From positions 35,426 to 99,425 of the forward strand of contig JAGCLA010000048.1 of assembly GCA_017647225.1 (NCBI GenBank): 64,000 nucleotides of DNA, written 5' to 3'. This document shows positions 8,583 through 16,955 of the stretch, one piece after another (within the stretch, counting starts at the first letter, position 1; every line of letters begins with the position of its first letter). The notes under the pieces were generated by a model. That model saw only the letters and a list, made by a program, of their open reading frames with translations, was not told where the DNA came from and searched no databases. Position numbers and translations under genes: made by a program. Source of the stretch: Bacteroidaceae bacterium (GTDB lineage: Bacteria; Bacteroidota; Bacteroidia; Bacteroidales; Bacteroidaceae).

Positions 8583-9389
8583 ATGAATCCAAAATTTGTT
8601 TTACCAAAAATCGGCGAACTGCCGATAACGACTTCAATAGAGAGTATATGTAAGTTCGAGAAAGTACCGACAAAGATATGCCCAACAGAAAAACAGGGCG
8701 TTGTCGTTGCTGCCGACTATGTAGTAAATGCCATAAAATCGCATAAGGGCGAAAAGCCTTTTGTGCTTGGCTTGTCAACAGGCCGCACACCGCTTGGCCT
8801 TTATACCGAACTCGTAAACCGCCATAAGGCTGGTGAAGTGAGCTTCGCGAATGTTGTGGTGTATAGTCTTGACGAGTTCTATCCGATGTCGCCCGACTCT
8901 CCACAGAGCCGTAACCACCGTGTGAATGAAGACTTCTTGAAATACATTGATATCAATCCTGCCAACGTGCATTTCCCCGATGGCACAGTTGCTCATGACA
9001 AGGTCAACGAATACTGTAAGCAGTATGAAAAGCTTGTTAACGGTTGTGTCGATTTGATGATTATGGGTGTCGGTGAGCTTGGCCAGGTTGGTTTCAACGA
9101 GCCTGGTAGCTATTCACACTCGACAACACGTCTTGTTCAGTTGAGCTATAATACCCGCAAGAATCAGGATAAGTTCTTCTCAAACCCTAACGAGGTACCC
9201 AAGACAGCAATTACAATGGGTATGGAAACTATCATGAGTGCAAAGAAGATTGTGCTTATGATGTGGGGCGAAGACAAGGCTAAGGTTGCGTACGACCTTA
9301 TTGAAGGCGGTATCACCGAGGAATATCCGGCAACAGCTCTGCAGGATCACGAAAACATACAGGTGGTGATTGATGAGGCTGCAGCATAG
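8583..9389 (+). CDS. nagB: Glucosamine-6-phosphate deaminase-like domain (N-terminal part of an amber-split NagB/PIG-L protein)
   Basis: The 268-residue product is in the NagB fold: phosphate loop LGLSTGRTP (63-70), catalytic SLDEF (Asp97) and MGVGELGQVGFNEP (161-174). Compared with E. coli NagB, Asp141 and His143 of the ring-opening triad are replaced by Leu166 and Gln168, while Glu173 (E148) is kept. The frame ends in TAG at 9387-9389 and then continues without another stop to 10505, encoding a PIG-L domain. From memory, many Bacteroidales have one fused protein of about 660 residues here, so this looks like a fused gene broken by one amber codon. The role, amino-sugar-phosphate catabolism, fits the neighbours. 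Whether this fused subfamily truly deaminates GlcN-6-P is uncertain. Confidence 0.85.
   Translation: MNPKFVLPKIGELPITTSIESICKFEKVPTKICPTEKQGVVVAADYVVNAIKSHKGEKPFVLGLSTGRTPLGLYTELVNRHKAGEVSFANVVVYSLDEFYPMSPDSPQSRNHRVNEDFLKYIDINPANVHFPDGTVAHDKVNEYCKQYEKLVNGCVDLMIMGVGELGQVGFNEPGSYSHSTTRLVQLSYNTRKNQDKFFSNPNEVPKTAITMGMETIMSAKKIVLMMWGEDKAKVAYDLIEGGITEEYPATALQDHENIQVVIDEAAA
9387..9389 (+). other. In-frame TAG codon splitting the NagB/PIG-L reading frame
   Basis: The frame reads ...VIDEAAA-TAG-ELTRVKEPW..., with 9390-10505 in the same phase. TAG acts as a normal stop elsewhere in the window (yraN end at 21497, DUF1460 gene end at 35660). It is therefore most likely a nonsense mutation or a domain-separating stop, or a sequencing error. 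Confidence 0.85.
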
Positions 9390-9392
9390 GAA

Positions 9393-10505
9393 TTGACACG
9401 CGTGAAAGAGCCTTGGCGTGTGGCACCTCCACAGGAGTGGAGCGACAAGCTTATTCGTAAGGCTGTTATATGGCTTTGCCAGACAGTGAATAAGCCTATC
9501 CTCAAGCTTACACATCAGGATTATATCAAGAACTCGCTTTCTGACCTCTTGGAACGTGTAGATACTTATGACCAGATAAATATCCGTGTATTCAATGAGA
9601 TACAGCATATAATCTCGGGTTGGCCGGGCGGTAAGCCTAATGCAGACGATTCAACACGTCCTGTTTCATCAACTCCTTATCCTAAGCGAGTGATTATATT
9701 CTCTCCACACCCTGATGATGACGTTATCTCAATGGGTGGTACATTCAACCGTCTTATAGAGCAAGGCCACGATGTGCATGTAGCATATCAGACCTCGGGT
9801 AATGTTGCTGTGTATGACGATGTGGTGCTGCAGAATATCGATACTGCAAAGGAGATGGGCTTTGGTGATGCTTTTGAAGAAATTCGTGAAATCATTGCCA
9901 ATAAGAAGGTCGGTGAGCCCGAGCCACGTAAATTGCTTGATCTTAAAGGTGCAATTCGTCGTGCCGAGGCACGTGCAGCATGCCGTTCTATCGGTTTGAA
10001 CGACCGTACCAACGCACACTTCCTTAACTTGCCGTTCTATGAGACAGGCGGTATAAAGAAAGGACAGTTGAGCGACGATGATATTGAGATTGTAAAGAAA
10101 CTCATGCGCGAGGTGCAGCCGCATCAGATATATGCTGCCGGTGACTTGACCGACCCTCATGGTACACACCGTGTATGTATCGAGGCTGTCTTGCGTGCTT
10201 TTGAAGAGGTTAAGGACGAGCCTTGGGCTAAGGAGTGTCATATATGGCTCTATCGCGGTGCATGGCAGGAGTGGGATTTGGCTGTAGCCGATATGGCTGT
10301 ACCTTTGAGCCCCGAAGAGATGATACGCAAACGCCATGCTATTTTCCGTCACTTGTCGCAGAAGGATATCGTTCCATTCCCCGGTGAGGACGCACGTGAG
10401 TTCTGGCAACGTGCCGAAGACCGTACACAGGGTACTGCCGAACTTTTCAACAAGATAGGCTTGCCCGAATATCAGGCAATAGAGTTGTTTGCGAAATTGC
10501 TATAA
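9393..10505 (+). CDS. PIG-L/LmbE-type deacetylase domain (C-terminal part of the amber-split protein)
   Basis: This frame has no ATG near its beginning. If it is translated on its own, it must start at TTG 9393 or GTG 9405, just after the TAG, by reinitiation or coupling. The PIG-L/LmbE zinc-binding motif is SPHPDDDVISMGG (His106-Asp109, TTG numbering) and the downstream metal/catalytic motif is DPHGTHR. Family members deacetylate N-acetylglucosaminyl groups, so one idea is that this domain deacetylates GlcNAc-6-P or a related sugar for the NagB domain. Conservation after the stop is intact, with no further stops or frameshifts, which argues that the break is recent, suppressed or tolerated. 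A terminator follows at 10520. Confidence 0.75.
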   Translation: MTRVKEPWRVAPPQEWSDKLIRKAVIWLCQTVNKPILKLTHQDYIKNSLSDLLERVDTYDQINIRVFNEIQHIISGWPGGKPNADDSTRPVSSTPYPKRVIIFSPHPDDDVISMGGTFNRLIEQGHDVHVAYQTSGNVAVYDDVVLQNIDTAKEMGFGDAFEEIREIIANKKVGEPEPRKLLDLKGAIRRAEARAACRSIGLNDRTNAHFLNLPFYETGGIKKGQLSDDDIEIVKKLMREVQPHQIYAAGDLTDPHGTHRVCIEAVLRAFEEVKDEPWAKECHIWLYRGAWQEWDLAVADMAVPLSPEEMIRKRHAIFRHLSQKDIVPFPGEDAREFWQRAEDRTQGTAELFNKIGLPEYQAIELFAKLL

Positions 10506-10519
10506 GATAAAATCTTGAT

Positions 10520-10558
10520 AATTAAAAAATCAGCCTCTAAGAGGCTGATTTTTTAATT
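10520..10558. terminator. Bidirectional terminator between the PIG-L and acidic-protein genes
   Basis: Perfect inverted repeat with core AATCAGCCTC/GAGGCTGATT, flanked by A6 and T6 and with a 3-nt loop. It serves the plus-strand operon and the convergent minus-strand operon, and its arm overlaps the stop codon of the gene at 10557. Confidence 0.88.
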
Positions 10559-10880
10559 ATTCTTCATCGTCTATTATTCCGTTATAGGCTAATTCACCTT
10601 CAACAATGAAGTACAAATCCTCGGGATCGAAATCTCCTATCTTGTTCTTCTTTGCCTCTTTGGCAATGAACTCTGCAATTTCGTTGATGTCTATATCGAC
10701 ATATTCGTTGTCGCTGTCGAGGATTCCGCTCTTGTCGTAGTAGTCGTAGATTGTGTCAAGGAAATAGTAAAACTCGTCGTCGCTGAATTTTTCCTTCAAA
10801 TCCTGTGGCAATCGTTCTTTAATATATGCAATGGTCTTCTCGTCATCGAGATCTTCCATGCTGAATTCGTCGTTGTTCAT
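10557..10880 (-). CDS. Conserved acidic hypothetical protein downstream of trxA
   Basis: A 107-residue, strongly acidic protein, predicted soluble and mostly helical, with no signal peptide, membrane segment or recognisable catalytic motif. Asp/Glu clusters are spread throughout (e.g. MEDLDDE, SDNEYVDID) and the tail ends IIDDEE. It is 6 nt downstream of trxA and surely co-transcribed with dnaE-trxA. I recall small acidic proteins at this place in other Bacteroidales, but I do not know a function. Confidence 0.8.
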   Translation of the reverse strand: MNNDEFSMEDLDDEKTIAYIKERLPQDLKEKFSDDEFYYFLDTIYDYYDKSGILDSDNEYVDIDINEIAEFIAKEAKKNKIGDFDPEDLYFIVEGELAYNGIIDDEE

Positions 10881-10886
10881 GGTATA

Positions 10887-11201
10887 TTAAAGAAGTGCTT
10901 CGAATTTAGCCTGTACGTCGCCCTTAGACTTTGAACCTACAAATTTGTCAACAATCTGACCGTTCTTGATGAAAATCACTGTAGGAACATTGCGTATGCC
11001 GTATTCAGCTGTGAGGTCGTCTGCCTCCTCGATATCGCACTTACCAACGGCAATGCGTCCTTCGTATTCCTTTGAAAGTTCGTCGATGATTGGGGCAAGC
11101 TGCTTGCAAGGGCCACACCATGTTGCGCTGAAATCCAATACGATTGGCAATTCTGTTGCCATGAATTCTTTTGCGTTGTCGTTTGTTACATTTACTGCCA
11201 T
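10887..11201 (-). CDS. trxA: Thioredoxin
   Basis: The 104-residue cytoplasmic thioredoxin has the redox motif ATWCGPCKQL (Cys29, Cys32), the cis-Pro segment RNVPTVIFIKNG and the buried Asp23. No signal peptide is present, so it acts in the cytosol as a general protein disulfide reductase. It sits 19 nt after dnaE and 6 nt before the acidic hypothetical gene, forming a three-gene operon. Confidence 0.96.
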   Translation of the reverse strand: MAVNVTNDNAKEFMATELPIVLDFSATWCGPCKQLAPIIDELSKEYEGRIAVGKCDIEEADDLTAEYGIRNVPTVIFIKNGQIVDKFVGSKSKGDVQAKFEALL

Positions 11202-11220
11202 AATTCTAAATTTTAATTGG

Positions 11221-14200
11221 TTAGTTTAATTTGTAGTCAATATTTTCTAAACTCTTTATATAATCGATAAATTCTTGTTTTATTTCAATGTCGTGGCTTT
11301 TTGATGCCAATTCAAGTGTAAACTCCTGTTCATAGTCCTTTATCTTGAATATAAGTTTGCTGCGGCCCGGGTGGTTTTCGACATAGTCGATAATGGTGCT
11401 GTACATATCATCGGTAAGTGACATTACGTCGAATGAAAGTGTAAGGCTTTTTGCAAAGTCGTCTTTTATTTCGGTCATGAGCTCAATTGAGTTCACTGAA
11501 AAATCAAACTTTGTGGGGTCCCAACGGCGTGGCTGGCAACTACCTTTTATATATAGGAAGTTTCCGGGGATAAAGTAATTCTGCCATTTCATCCATTCAT
11601 CGCCAATGAAGAACAATTCAGCCGTTCCCGAAAAATCCTCTATTCTTGCAACTCCATAAGGGCTTCCTTTCTTTGTAAAACCGGTGCGCGGTGGGTCGCT
11701 GACTACACCGCCGAAGGTGATTTTACGTCCTACGAGCTTCTGCATATCCTCTATTTCTGAGGCTTTTGTATTGCAGAACTCGTTGAGTATAAGTGAATAG
11801 TCGTCGAGCGGGTGTGCCGAAAGGTATATACCCACCAATTCGCGTTCGCGATTAAGTCTTTCGAGGGTACTCCAATTGCCTCCGGCCGGTATCTCGGGCT
11901 TCGGAATTTCTGCCATTTCGGTGTCGCCGAACAATGAGTTTGTTGCGGTTGCTTTGTCTGTCTGGTAAAGGTTGCCGTATCGTACAAGTGCTTCGAGGAA
12001 TGGCTCTCCCTTGCTGTTTGCGTTTGCGTACTGTTCGCGAGATATTCCACCCGGTAACTCGTCAAATGCTCCTGAAAAGGCAAGACATTCAAGGTTCTTG
12101 CGATTACATGCTGTCAGGTTTACGCGTTCAACAAAGTCGAATATGCTCTTGAATGGGCCGTTGGCTTCGCGCTCGTCGATAATGCATTGTACGGCATTCT
12201 CTCCTACACCCTTTACGGCGCAAAGACCGAAACGTACATCACCGTTCTTGTTGACACTAAACTTGCGGTGTGATTCGTTCACGTCGGGGCCGAGAACATT
12301 TATACCCATGCTCTTGCACTCTTGCATCAGCTTGGTGATTTCGGTAATCTTGTCAAGGTTTCGGCTCATGGCACCCGCCATGTATTGTGGCGGGTAGTTC
12401 GCTTTAAGATATGCGGTCTGGTAGGCAACCCACGAATAACATGTGGCATGCGACTTGTTGAAGGCATACGATGCGAACTTTTCCCAGTCGGCCCAAATCT
12501 TCTCAAGGACTTTCTCATCATGGCCGTTCTTCTTTCCGCCGTTGATGAATTTTGGCTTGAGCTCATCAAGCTTTGCCTTCAACTTCTTACCCATGGCTTT
12601 ACGCAAGGTGTCACTTTCACCTCTTGTAAAGTCGGCAAGCAGACGTGAAAGCAACATCACCTGCTCCTGATATACAGTAATACCGTATGTATCCTTGAGG
12701 TATTTTTCCATACAAGGAATATCGTACTGTACCAGTGACGGGTTATGCTTTCGCTGGATAAAATCGGGGATATAATCCATTGGGCCGGGGCGGTAGAGGG
12801 CATTCATGGCAATGAGGTCCTCGAAAGTACTTGGTTGCAACTCGCGCAAATACTTCTGCATACCTGCCGACTCGAACTGGAATGTACCGATGGTGTTTCC
12901 GTTGCAATACAGTTCGTATGTCTTAGGGTCGTCAATGGGGATTTTGTCAATATCTACATCAACTTTGAGGCTTTGGCGTATATTCTCGATAGCCTCTTTT
13001 ATGATTGAAAGGGTCTTCAGACCCAAAAAGTCCATTTTGATAAGGCCTGTTTCCTCAATTACGCTTCCTTCGTATTGTGTTACAAGCAACTTTTCGCCAG
13101 TTTCTTTATCCTCGGCAATGCTTATGGGCACGTGGTCGGTTATGTCATCGCGGCATATGATTGTACCGCAGGCATGTACGCCTGTGTTGCGCACATTTCC
13201 CTCGAGCATCTTTGCATACTTGATTGTGTCGCGTAGAATAGGGTCGGGCGATGCTTCGGCCTCGCGTAGTTCGGGAACAGCCGAAATTGCATTGGGCAGG
13301 TTCATCTTCATGCCGTCGGGCAAGCGGTCAGGAATGGCTTTACAAAGTTTGTTCGAAATGTCGAGTGGCACTTTCTGCACACGTGCAACGTCTTTTATGG
13401 CAAGTTTTGTTGCCATAGTACCGTATGTGATGATATGTGCTACCTTTTCCTGTCCGTATTTCTCTGTAACCCAGTTTAGAACTCGTCCACGTCCGTCATC
13501 GTCGAAATCGACATCAATATCAGGCAATGATATACGGTCGGGGTTGAGGAAACGCTCGAACAGCAAGTCATATTTTATAGGGTCAACACGTGTGATTCCT
13601 AATGCGTATGCAACAACACTTCCGGCTGCCGAACCACGTCCGGGGCCGACAGAAACACCCAATTCTTCACGTGCAGCACGTATAAAGTCTTGTACGATAA
13701 GGAAGTAACCGGGGAAACCCATAGTTTTCATTATGTGTAACTCGAAATCTATGCGGTCTGTCAGTTCCTGTGAGAATGGCTCTTCGTAGCATTTCTTTGC
13801 TCCGTCGTATGTAATTTTGCGTAAGTAGTCGCCTTCGAGCTTGATGCGGTAGAGTTTGTCGTATCCGCCGAGCTTCTTTATTTTATTTTCTCCCTCCTCA
13901 CGCGACATCACCACGTTGCCTTTTTCGTCTTGAGTAAACTCATTGAAAAGGTCTTCGTGTGTTATTCTCTGGCGATATTCCTCTTCTGTACCGAACTCTT
14001 CGGGAATGGCGAAGTTGGGCATGATAGGTGCGTTGTCGATAGAGTAGTGCTCGACCTTGTCGCAAATTTCAACGGTGTTTGCCATTGCTTCAGGAACGTC
14101 ACTGAACATCTCCCACATCTCAGCCTTGGTCTTCATCCACTCCTGCTTTGAATAGAGCATACGGTTGGGGTCGTCGAGGTCGCGTCCTGTGCTTAGGCAT

Positions 14201-14916
14201 ATAAGACGGTCGTGAGCTTCGGCATTCTCTTCATCGACAAAGTGTACGTCGTTTGAACATATCAGTTTTACACCGCACTTCTTCGACAATTCGATGATGT
14301 GGCTGTTTACTTCTACCTGCAACGGATATACTTCGTGGTTGGCTCTTTCTACTGTGGCTTTGTGCAACTGCAGTTCAAGGTAGTAGTCTTCGCCGAACAG
14401 GTTTTTGAACCACATTACGCTCTCTTCGGCTTTTTCGAGGTCGCCGTTCTTTATCAATTGTGGTATCTCGCCACCAAGGCATGCCGAACAGCATACAAGT
14501 CCTTCGTGATATTTTTCAATCTCAGCTTTGTCGGTACGCGGGTTGTAGTAATATCCCTCGCTCCATGCCTTTGAAACTATCTTTACAAGGTTGTGATATC
14601 CCTGCTTGTTCTTTGCGAGAAGTATTAGGTGATGACCACGCATGTCCTCTTTTGTCTCCTTGTTGTAAAGGCGACGTTCTGCAACATAGACCTCGCAACC
14701 GATGATAGGCTTGAACTTTTCGTCATCCTTTTTGTTTTTGTTTTTCGTCTTCACATAGTTGTAGAACTCCTTGACACCCATCATGTTGCCATGGTCGGTG
14801 AGCGCAATGCCTTTCATGCCGTCGGCAATTGCTTTGTCAACGAGTTTCTCGATGGCTGCCTGGCCGTCAAGAATGGAGTATTGTGAGTGTACGTGCAGAT
14901 GGACAAAATCTTGCAT
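11221..14916 (-). CDS. dnaE: DNA polymerase III alpha subunit
   Basis: The 1231-residue replicative polymerase begins with a PHP domain (FVHLHVHSQYS; TDHGNMMG; SNDVHF). The family C polymerase core follows, with catalytic aspartates in LPDIDVDFDDDGR near residue 465, and the fingers motif YQEQVMLLSR. A tandem HhH region and an OB fold (ITFGGVVSDPP...) lie near the C-terminus. Length is slightly above E. coli DnaE (1160), normal for Bacteroidetes. It heads an operon with trxA. A weak -7-like TATCTTTA occurs at 14941-14948 on the minus strand. Confidence 0.97.
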   Translation of the reverse strand: MQDFVHLHVHSQYSILDGQAAIEKLVDKAIADGMKGIALTDHGNMMGVKEFYNYVKTKNKNKKDDEKFKPIIGCEVYVAERRLYNKETKEDMRGHHLILLAKNKQGYHNLVKIVSKAWSEGYYYNPRTDKAEIEKYHEGLVCCSACLGGEIPQLIKNGDLEKAEESVMWFKNLFGEDYYLELQLHKATVERANHEVYPLQVEVNSHIIELSKKCGVKLICSNDVHFVDEENAEAHDRLICLSTGRDLDDPNRMLYSKQEWMKTKAEMWEMFSDVPEAMANTVEICDKVEHYSIDNAPIMPNFAIPEEFGTEEEYRQRITHEDLFNEFTQDEKGNVVMSREEGENKIKKLGGYDKLYRIKLEGDYLRKITYDGAKKCYEEPFSQELTDRIDFELHIMKTMGFPGYFLIVQDFIRAAREELGVSVGPGRGSAAGSVVAYALGITRVDPIKYDLLFERFLNPDRISLPDIDVDFDDDGRGRVLNWVTEKYGQEKVAHIITYGTMATKLAIKDVARVQKVPLDISNKLCKAIPDRLPDGMKMNLPNAISAVPELREAEASPDPILRDTIKYAKMLEGNVRNTGVHACGTIICRDDITDHVPISIAEDKETGEKLLVTQYEGSVIEETGLIKMDFLGLKTLSIIKEAIENIRQSLKVDVDIDKIPIDDPKTYELYCNGNTIGTFQFESAGMQKYLRELQPSTFEDLIAMNALYRPGPMDYIPDFIQRKHNPSLVQYDIPCMEKYLKDTYGITVYQEQVMLLSRLLADFTRGESDTLRKAMGKKLKAKLDELKPKFINGGKKNGHDEKVLEKIWADWEKFASYAFNKSHATCYSWVAYQTAYLKANYPPQYMAGAMSRNLDKITEITKLMQECKSMGINVLGPDVNESHRKFSVNKNGDVRFGLCAVKGVGENAVQCIIDEREANGPFKSIFDFVERVNLTACNRKNLECLAFSGAFDELPGGISREQYANANSKGEPFLEALVRYGNLYQTDKATATNSLFGDTEMAEIPKPEIPAGGNWSTLERLNRERELVGIYLSAHPLDDYSLILNEFCNTKASEIEDMQKLVGRKITFGGVVSDPPRTGFTKKGSPYGVARIEDFSGTAELFFIGDEWMKWQNYFIPGNFLYIKGSCQPRRWDPTKFDFSVNSIELMTEIKDDFAKSLTLSFDVMSLTDDMYSTIIDYVENHPGRSKLIFKIKDYEQEFTLELASKSHDIEIKQEFIDYIKSLENIDYKLN

Positions 14917-15094
14917 GGTGTGTTATTCTTATTTTGCTGTTAAAGATACTGCTTTTTGCCTATTAAATATAGGTTTTTATGCTAAAAGTTATTAACATTA
15001 ACTTTCTTGTGCTCTATTTTTGCTTTATCCATGTGTGGAATGTGTACAGAATCGGTCCTTATTTGACGCTGTTCGTATTTTTTCATCTTTTTTA

Positions 15095-15124
15095 TTGTTG
15101 TTTAATAAATTATAGCTATTTTTG
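15095..15124 (+). promoter_or_regulatory. Promoter of psd-pssA
   Basis: TTG (15095-15097), 19-nt spacer, TATTTTTG (15117-15124). This is an excellent match to the Bacteroidetes -33/-7 pattern and supports the psd start at 15150. Confidence 0.7.
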
Positions 15125-15149
15125 TGAAAATAATAGAATCTGGTTATCA

Positions 15150-15845
15150 ATGAAGAAGTTTAAAAGAATTAGAAAATTGAAGGATTACAGAATCCATCGT
15201 GAAGGAACAGAAATCCTTATTGTATCGTTTTTGATATTTGCTCTCATAAACGTGCCGTTATGGTATTTCTGCCCTGATATGTTGGTTCTTAACACCATTG
15301 TCGGTGTGTCATCTTTGGTTCTTTATCTGCTGATGGTAAATTTCTTCAGGAGTCCAAAGAGAATCTTCCCGGGCGATGTTGACGGTGTCGTTGTTGCACC
15401 TGCCGATGGAAAGGTTGTCGTTATTGAAAAGGTTTTTGAACCCGATTACTTCAAGGACGAAAGAATACAGATATCTATTTTTATGAGCCCTACCAATGTG
15501 CATGCGAACTGGTATCCTGTTGATGGTGTAGTTACTTGCTCAAGACATCAGAAAGGTAAGTTCCACAGAGCCTGGTTGCCAAAGGCAAGTACAGAGAATG
15601 AACGTTCTCTTGTTGCTATAAAAATGGACGATGGACGTGAAATTCTTGTACGTCAGGTAGCCGGTGCAATGGCTCGTCGTATTGTTACATATGCAACCGA
15701 AGGTGAGGAGTGCTTCATTGACCAGCACCTTGGTTTTATAAAATTTGGTTCACGTGTCGATCTTTATCTCCCACTTGATGTTGAAGTAAAGGTGGAATTG
15801 GATCAAAAGACCGTAGGTAACGAAACTATAATTGCAAAAATTTAA
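15150..15845 (+). CDS. psd: Phosphatidylserine decarboxylase
   Basis: The 231-residue proenzyme starts at [11 protein letters not shown]. The open frame extends further upstream, but that extension would begin before the promoter at 15095-15124. Two hydrophobic segments (about 21-45 and 48-66) anchor it. The self-cleavage motif IKFGSRVD yields the pyruvoyl group from Ser201 after cleavage of the Gly200-Ser201 bond. Motifs APADGKVV and SPTNVHANW are typical of the short, PSD-A type. It makes phosphatidylethanolamine from phosphatidylserine. It is followed after 4 nt by pssA, which makes its substrate. Confidence 0.95.
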   Translation: MKKFKRIRKLKDYRIHREGTEILIVSFLIFALINVPLWYFCPDMLVLNTIVGVSSLVLYLLMVNFFRSPKRIFPGDVDGVVVAPADGKVVVIEKVFEPDYFKDERIQISIFMSPTNVHANWYPVDGVVTCSRHQKGKFHRAWLPKASTENERSLVAIKMDDGREILVRQVAGAMARRIVTYATEGEECFIDQHLGFIKFGSRVDLYLPLDVEVKVELDQKTVGNETIIAKI

Positions 15846-15849
15846 GACT

Positions 15850-16557
15850 ATGTCAATAAAAAGGCATATACCAAACGCGATAACATGCTGTAATCTGTTT
15901 TCAGGTTGTGTGGCTTGTGTAATGGCCTTCAAAGGTGCTTTTGACTTGGCTATGCTGTTTATTGTTGTTGGTGCAACTTTTGATTTCTTTGACGGAATGG
16001 TTGCCCGCTTGTTGCATGTATCTTCACCGTTGGGTGTCCAGATGGATTCTTTGGCCGACGATGTTACATTCGGCTTGGCTCCGGCAACAATAGTCTTTTG
16101 TTATATGAATGGCATGATCTATCCGCAATATCTTGGTGTATTTTCGGAAGTGTTGCCATATGCCGCATTCCTTATTGCCGTGTTCTCGGCATGCAGGTTG
16201 GCGAAATTCAATGTCGATAAACGTCAGACAAATACATTTATAGGTCTTCCTACTCCTGCAAATGCATTGTTCTGGTCGTCTTTGGTAACCGGTGCGGGCG
16301 ATTGGATATCGGGTATGAGTGCCGGTTGGTTATTGATGTTGGGACTTATATTGTTGTTCTCGTTCTTCTTGGTTTCGGAGATACCAATGTTCTCGTTGAA
16401 ATTCAAGAATCTGAGTTGGGAGAGTAATAGAATCAGATACATTTTCTTATTAGTGTCGTTGCCGATGTTTGCTCTCGGTTATTTAGCCCCGGTTGCAATT
16501 ATTGCATGGTATCTGATACTTTCGATAATCCTCTTTGTACGTTCTTCAAGAGGTTGA
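15850..16557 (+). CDS. pssA: CDP-diacylglycerol-serine O-phosphatidyltransferase
   Basis: The 235-residue integral membrane enzyme has the full CDP-alcohol phosphatidyltransferase signature DGMVAR-x8-G-x3-D-x3-D (Asp48, Gly49 to Asp66, Asp70). It joins serine to CDP-diacylglycerol. About six to eight hydrophobic helices are visible. The ATG at 15850 was chosen over an in-frame TTG at 15832, which would overlap psd. psd and pssA form one operon for phosphatidylethanolamine synthesis, closed by a hairpin at 16561. Confidence 0.95.
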   Translation: MSIKRHIPNAITCCNLFSGCVACVMAFKGAFDLAMLFIVVGATFDFFDGMVARLLHVSSPLGVQMDSLADDVTFGLAPATIVFCYMNGMIYPQYLGVFSEVLPYAAFLIAVFSACRLAKFNVDKRQTNTFIGLPTPANALFWSSLVTGAGDWISGMSAGWLLMLGLILLFSFFLVSEIPMFSLKFKNLSWESNRIRYIFLLVSLPMFALGYLAPVAIIAWYLILSIILFVRSSRG

Positions 16558-16560
16558 ACC

Positions 16561-16589
16561 GTTTAGGGCAAGCACCACTTGCCCTAAAC
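16561..16589 (+). terminator. Hairpin after pssA
   Basis: 12-bp perfect stem (GTTTAGGGCAAG and complement) with loop CACCA. The T-run is weak (TATTTTC), so attenuation with partial read-through into 16650 is possible. Confidence 0.65.
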
Positions 16590-16649
16590 TATTTTCATCG
16601 GTTTGCGTTGTAAATGCATCCGAGATTTATTTTTTATAGGTGATTTAAT

Positions 16650-16907
16650 ATGATGATGTCGTTAATAGTAATTCTGCTTGTCGGTATATTCCTTTTGCCG
16701 GTATTGTTGATAGCTGTTATTAGAGGCTTTTTATCATTCTTTGGTTTTGGTAGAAGAGGTAATAATGGCAGGAAAAATAGCTCAAGCGGTTACGGAACGA
16801 GATATGGTGACGATAATGCTGATGTCAACATGAAAAAGAACTCGAACCGTAAGAAAATTTTTGATAAGAACGAGGGTGAATATGTCGATTTTGAGGAGAT
16901 TGAATAA
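16650..16907 (+). CDS. Small membrane protein, DUF4834-like
   Basis: An 85-residue protein with one N-terminal hydrophobic helix (about 3-30), a Gly/Arg/Asn-rich linker and a C-terminal basic-then-acidic segment ending EGEYVDFEEIE. This layout matches the DUF4834 family, which I recall next to pssA in Bacteroidetes. Function unknown. Three ATGs occur in a row at the start (16650 and 16653 in frame, 16656 also in frame). Confidence 0.7.
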   Translation: MMMSLIVILLVGIFLLPVLLIAVIRGFLSFFGFGRRGNNGRKNSSSGYGTRYGDDNADVNMKKNSNRKKIFDKNEGEYVDFEEIE

Positions 16908-16955
16908 CATCGTTCCCGAATTGGTATGATATAACAAAAAACATAAACACTATTT

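Noticed and set aside
9387-9389. TAG reassigned to an amino acid in this genome
   Set aside because: TAG is a natural stop at the ends of yraN (21495-21497) and of the DUF1460 gene (35660-35662). Reading through yraN would run out of frame into the next gene.
14979-15149. N-terminal extension of psd
   Set aside because: The extension would contain the well-matched promoter at 15095-15124; family proteins start at the MKKFKRI position.
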